Part shown: in pieces, positions 32,101-38,217 of the stretch | Position numbering within the stretch: the first letter of the stretch is position 1 | How the letters are laid out: each line of letters opens with the position of its first letter | NCBI GenBank assembly: GCA_963575745.1 | Contig: CAUYUJ010000190.1 | Location: forward strand, 50,298-105,297 | Direction of reading: 5' to 3' | Length of the DNA stretch: 55,000 nt | Source of the DNA: Prorocentrum cordatum | Lineage: Eukaryota > Sar > Dinophyceae > Prorocentrales > Prorocentraceae | Made by a program: the position numbers and the translations under genes | The notes under the pieces: model-generated | Seen by the model: only the letters and a program-made list of their open reading frames with translations | Told to the model about the DNA's origin: nothing | The model's database searches: none

Positions 32101-35100
32101 TATTTTTTGACCTTTTTGGTGTATTTTTGGGTTTTTTTAAATATTTTTTCGTCGAAAATCCCTCTGTAGGGGGACAGGCCCGACTTAACGGAAGCGCCAG
32201 CTGTCGGAGCTCGGCGCGGACTTCTCGGGTCGGCGCCGGAGTCCGCGAGAAGCCTGTGCTCGTGCCGCCGTTTCGATCTCCTGTGCATCGCTGCGCTGAT
32301 TCTCTCGGAGACGAGGACTTTCCTCGCGCCCGTCGGGAGGCAGCGGTTCGACCTGGACATGAGCAGCTCCGTGGATGCCGCCGCGCCGAGGAAGATGCGG
32401 GTGCTGCTGAACATCACGATACAGGACTTCCCTTGCGTCGGTCTGAGCCTGGACTACCAGGACGCCATGGGCACCAGAGCCGTCGACGTCAGCACGACGA
32501 TCTTCAAGCAGCGGCTGCACCAGAACGGCTCGGTGGTTGGCGAGACCACGCAGAACAGCCCCAATGCCGTCTCGCAGGGGGCCGCGGCCAACCCGACCGT
32601 CTCTGGCAACGCAACAGGGAATTCAACATGCGGCCATTGCTACGGGGCGTTGCCAGATGGACAATGTTGCAACACGTGCTCCGACGTTATCTACGCGTAC
32701 CGGCTCAAGCGGTGGGCGCTGCCCCGCATCGAGAGCATAGAGCAGTGTAAGCACGATGGGTCTGGCAGGCCTTCTTACCAGCCGCCGCAGATCATACATT
32801 TAGACGACTACAGCTCGGACGACTACATACCGAAATTCACGAGGCTCGGGAGCCTCTCTCAATCAGGCAGCGTCAGCACGCCCTTCCGGCTGAACTTCTC
32901 GCTCGAACCCCATAGTTCGGGTGCTGCCAACAGAACGTTTGCGCCGCTCCTGCTGAACCTGAGCGACTTCCTCGCTGGCATCTCCCGCTCCACCTCTGCG
33001 CCGGCAGACGACGCAGCGCTGCGCGAGCTGGACGAGGACTCCTCGGGAGACGGCAACGGCTCCAACGGCTCGACGAACTGGACGCTCACGTGGCCCGACT
33101 GCGTGCACCACAACGTCATCATACACGGCACGGACGTCAACGAGGCCCTGCTGACCGACCTGCGGCCGCACGGCGCCACGCAGGGCTGCTGGCACGACGA
33201 CTGCTCGCGCTCGGACCAGTTCGCCTGCGACAGGGCCGAGAGCTGCGCCGGCGCGTGCCGCGCCCTGCCCGCGTGCCACTGGTGGAGCTGGGGCTACGAG
33301 TACGGCGCGGCCAAGTGCTGGCTCCGCACGGGGAAGCACCAGCGCGGCCGGCGCTACGGCTTCTCCTCGGGCTCCCGGGCCTGCGCGCCGAGCTCGCCCC
33401 CGACGCCCGCGGCCGCGGCGCCCAGCGCGCCCGCGGGGGCGGCGCGGGCTCCGCCGGGGCGCCGCCTGATGAACTGGGACGACGACTACGCCTACCCCAG
33501 CCTGGCGGCGCGCGCCCTGGGGGGGGTGGCGCGGGGGGGGGGGGGGAGGCGGCCCGCGGAGAGGGCGGCGTTGCTTCCGGGGCGGCCCGGGGGCTGCTCT
33601 CCGGAGCCCTCCCGTGGCGGGCAGGGGGGGGCAGCGATAGGGGGGGGGGATGGGCACATGGGGGGGCTGCATCGAACTCCCCTCGCCCATTGATCGCCGA
33701 CAGGGGTCTGATAGCCCCACCCCGCCCAGGAACGATTTGCTATCGGGGGCCTATCGCCGATCTTTCGACGATGCGTCGCCGATTCCAGGTCGATGTTTGC
33801 CCCCAGTGCGAGTCCCCCCTATCTCGACGGCGAGCCCGGGGGGGGGGAGGAAGTGAGAAGGGGCGGGCCTCCTCAGCAGGCTCGGAAGCCTCCCGGCCTT
33901 CCGAGAAGTTTTGTGCGGCGCCCTCCCTGGAGACACAGAAATCCGAGGCGGGAATTTATCCATATCCACCGCCTGGAGGGTCAGTTCTCGGAGCCTCGAC
34001 AGGCGGTGGATATGGACATATTCGGGCCCCCGGGGGCCGAAATATATCCAGATCCACTGCCCGCTGGGGCACCAGGACGTCGGCTCCCAGGCGGTGGATA
34101 CGAATAAATCCCCGCCTCGCAAGAAAGCCTCTCAGAAGGTCGGAGGGCTTCTGAGAAGCCCCGCCGCCTTCTGAGAGGGCCTCCTCCTCCTCGCTTGCCC
34201 CCCCCGCTCGCCGCCGACCAGACACGGGGGTGCGAGTCGCGGAGGCAGGGAGGCGCGCGGCGCGCATGCTTACGCCGAGGGCAGCCGCGCCTCGCGCTGC
34301 GCGGCCCGGGCCGGACAGCTGCTCTTCTTCGCAGGGCTGGACCTGAACGTTTCTTTTCGTTTTGTTTTCGCTTTGTTTTTCGTTTCGCTCTGCCTGTTTT
34401 CCTGTATCTCTCTCTGCCAAAACCGAAATCCAGCCAAACAGCGTTCAGGTCCAGCCCTGCTTCGTCGACGGGGCCGGCCTTCATCACGTGGCTCCAGAAG
34501 GGGCCCCAGGGAAATTGGTTTTTGAGACGGGCGACGCTCAGGAGGAAAAGAAACAGACAGACACAATTAATCTTCGATTCCATAGAAAATATAGGAAAAT
34601 ATAGGAAGTGGGGGGGAAGACAGAAACCCAGAAGACATGGGAAAATATGGGGACTATTTTTATCTGTGTGTATTTATTTGTGTGTCCTGGGGCCCCTTCA
34701 GATGCGGATTTCTCAAGTCCGCTCGGCCTCGCCCGCGAGGTCTCTGCGTGACGCCTTCGCTCGCGGTCTCAGAGGTCCCTTTCGCTGGCGTCCCTTGAAG
34801 AGACGTGTCACTTCCATACATAGGCGAGCGCGCTCCACTGCTCGCAGAGTAACCACTCGCAGATGGTCCGGATCCGCTGCGGGGGACGCACGACCCATTG
34901 CATTGGGGCACGGGGCTGCCCCGCGCTCGCCGCCGAAGATCGCCGCGCCTCATTTGAGAAGGCCCCTGGCTGCCTCCCACGAGGAGCCCTCCGCCTGCCT
35001 GGAAGGCCTCTAGCTTCCTCTCGTGCCAGGCCTGGAGGACGTGGCCAAGCCAGGGGGGTGGGGCGTCTTCACAGCTCTGCTGGGTGCAGGATGGGCCTGG

Positions 35101-38100
35101 CCAGGGAGCAGTGGACATGTATAGATCTCGTTCAAGGGAGGAAAATCAATCCAGACCCGATAATTGGCGTTTACTAAAACGTCCCTGGGCGTTTACAAAA
35201 CAGCCCTGCCCTGTTCGATTCCTTCTTGGGCCTAGTGCCAAGCCAGGAGGACGTGGCCAAGCCAGGAGGGCGTGCCGTCTTAAGCTCTGCTGGGTTGAGG
35301 ACAGGCCTGGTCAGGGATCAGTGGACCTATGTAGATCTCGTCGCCACATTCCGACGCTCCTTGCGACACGGCCCCCGATGACGGGTCCAGCGCCGTTCCC
35401 TCTCCGGGCCGATGCTCGCATTCTGACGCTGGCTTCGCCGCGGTTTCCGACGACGCTGCTGACGCCGCGATGCCCCTCTGAGAAGGCCCCTGCCTCCCAA
35501 GAGGCCCAGAGCGTTTACCAAACGGCCCTGGGCGTTTGCCAAGCGGCCCTGCCCTGCTCGATTCCTTTGCGGGACGGGAACATGACTACAGCCACTGCTT
35601 CTTGTTTGCGCCGCCTTCCAGCCGGCCGAAAAGGAAGCAGTGGTTGTGGTCATTTCCCTGGTGCCAAGCTCAACGAAAATGGGAAATGACCACAGCCACT
35701 GCTGTGTTTCTGCGGGCTGGAAGGCGGCAACAAAAGAAAAGCGGTGGCTGTGGTCGAATTCACGCCCCGCATCCTTCTCTGAGCGCGTTCACGGAGCGAC
35801 CTCGCGTTCCAGGGTGGCTCTTTGGGGGGGCGGAGCTTCTTGGACCTCTGCCCGCCGCCCTGCTCCGGGCCCCTCTGAGGAGGCCCCCCTGCCTCCCCAG
35901 AGGCCCTCTCCGCCTGCCCTCGCAGGCCTCTCGGGCCCCCCCTCGCCAGCCTGGAACATATCCCTATCCCTACGATTGGCATCGCCTCCTCTCGATGCCG
36001 ATCTTAGGGATGCCCTCCGTTTCTGAGAGCGCACCCCCGAGATTGTCGTCGACTTTTGGCCTGCCAATCTTAGGGATGGGGGCACGTTCGGGGCTGGTTG
36101 GGCCCCCCCCCATGCGTGCCGCCCGCCGCGGGGGCTCGCGCCGCCGGCCCGGCAGGCCCTACTCCTTCGACTGGGGGCCATCCCCGGAAGGCCGGGCGGC
36201 GGCACGCGCAGCACCGACGCCTCGGGGGCCCGCGCGGACGCCTCTCGGGTCGGCGCTGGGCTCCCGCCCGCCCCTCGGGCGGGGGATCGACACTGCACCG
36301 CACTTCGGGGGCGGAAAAGAGGGGGGGATCACTAGGGGGGGGGGAAGAAGAGAGGGGGGTGATGACCCAGCTTTTGTGGCGCCTCTTCTTATTTCGTTAC
36401 GTCCCTGGCCCCCCCCGCTGGGCCGCGCTGCACCACACTGCGCTACCCCAGGGCCGTCTCTGCACCTCGGCTCCGCGCGGGTCGGGCGAAGAGAGCTGTG
36501 CGCACGCACCGGTCCTGGCCAGGCCCATCCTGGGCCCCAGGATCGGTGCAAGTGCCCTCCCGGCCAAGGCGGGAGGGCGTATGCACCGATCTTGGGCTCA
36601 GAGGATGGACCTGGCCAAAATCGGTGTATGTGCATGGTTCTTTTTCCTCTAGCCTGGCTGTGCTGGCTCGACGGAGCAGTCCTTTTCTTTGGGCGACCAG
36701 ATTCTGCAGTCGATCCCCCGCTCGAGCCCCCGGCGGCGCCCCTGGCGCCGCGTGCCGGGAGAGGGGGTCCACCGCCGATCCGAGGCCTTCGTGCGGACCT
36801 CCGAGCGGTGGTGCCTGTGCTGTTGCCTGTCTTTCTGCATCCCTGCATCTGCCCATGTTCGGGATGGACTCCGCGGAGAGCAAGCTGCGGCGAGAGCAGA
36901 AGGGCGAGAGCTGCCGGATCCACGGGCACTTCGATACCCACAAGGTTCCTGGGAACTTCCACATCGGGACGCACGGCGTGGTCACTCCAACCTACCTGTC
37001 TTATTTCGATGAGCCTTCTCCGCCCACGCAGAACATGCTTCATACGATCAACCAGCTAGCATTTATTGACCTGGCCAACGGTACTCTGTTGAATGATACG
37101 CAACCGTTGGACGGTTTTGAGAGCCCGAAAGCGTTCACTTTCCAGTACTACCTCACCGTGAATCCCGCGACGGTCCTGCCACGTGGAGGAGGCGAAGTGC
37201 ACGGCTACCAGTTCAGGTCTGGATCCTTCGTCACCAATGAGCTGATCGGCCCTGCTGTCTCGGGTGCTGCCAGACGTGCCCCCGGCCCAAGGTGCCCCCT
37301 GGAGTTTGCCAGGGAGGCCCCCACGGCCTTCGGAGCACTCCTCACGCGGCCCAGCAGGGGCCCCAGGACTCCCAGAACAGTGCGAAAAGCTGGGGGACCC
37401 GCCCGCCCCGCCCGCCCCGCCGGCCCTGGCCTCCTGCCCGCCCGTTTCGTCGTCGCCGGCCTGCTTCTCCCTTCCTCTTCCCCCTCCGGTGCCAGCCGCA
37501 GTCGGCTCAGACGGTGACGAGGCCTCGCTGACGGTACCCGGCGGAGCGTGCTGGGGGCACCTTTCGGTCGGGGCCAGGACGAGCATGAGGCCGTTCCAGA
37601 GCGTGCCGGAACGCTCTCAGAGCGTTCCGGAACGCTTTGAGGAAGCTGCGTCGCCCGAGACCTCGAGAGCATCCGGATCTCAGAGATTCTCGATCCATCT
37701 TCGCCGACGTTATCCTCGTCCTGGCTTTGTCCTAACCTTGGGCTGCAGGCACCTCTCGCAGCACCCGGCCGTCTTCTTCCGTTACGACATCGACCCCATC
37801 CGGGTCACGTATCGGCCGGGCCTGCCCCTCTGCCGCCCGTCCCCCTGGCTCGGACGGCTTTCTCGTGGCCTCGCTGGATCGGTTAGGGGGCCACATGCGA
37901 ACCCTACCCCTACCCCCCACGATTTCTGAGGGGGAGGGTGGGGTTCACTTCGTTCGGGAGCTCCCGAGCGAAGTGAACCCCACCCTCCCCCTCAGAAATC
38001 GTGGGGGGTAGGGGTAGGGTTCGCATGTGGCCCCCTATCGGTAGGTTGTTCGTTCAGGATGGAGCCCAGAAGTCGGAGGAGGAAAGGGTACCCATGCTGC

Positions 38101-38175
38101 TACCCTTCCCCCGCTGACGGGGTAGGGTAGCGGTATGGGTACCTTTTCCCGTTTTGGGCCCCCTGGGAGGCCCAA

Positions 38176-38217
<42 letters not shown>

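Larger units (their letters stand above)
30096..32188. mobile_element. 2.1-kb TTAA-flanked inverted-repeat element
   Basis: Left end TTAAGTCGGGCGTGCCCCCC and right end the complement of TTAAGTCGGGCCTGTCCCCC. The homology continues inward for about 60 bases (CTACAG-GGGATTTTCG-CGAAAAA). TTAA at both outer borders suggests piggyBac-like target choice. No transposase is present. The interior is made of three tandem arrays. It lies near the 3' end of intron 1. Confidence 0.75.

Noticed and set aside
32185-33720. Minus-strand frames opposite the ERGIC3-like exon 2
   Set aside because: GC shadows; the plus frame has clear family motifs.
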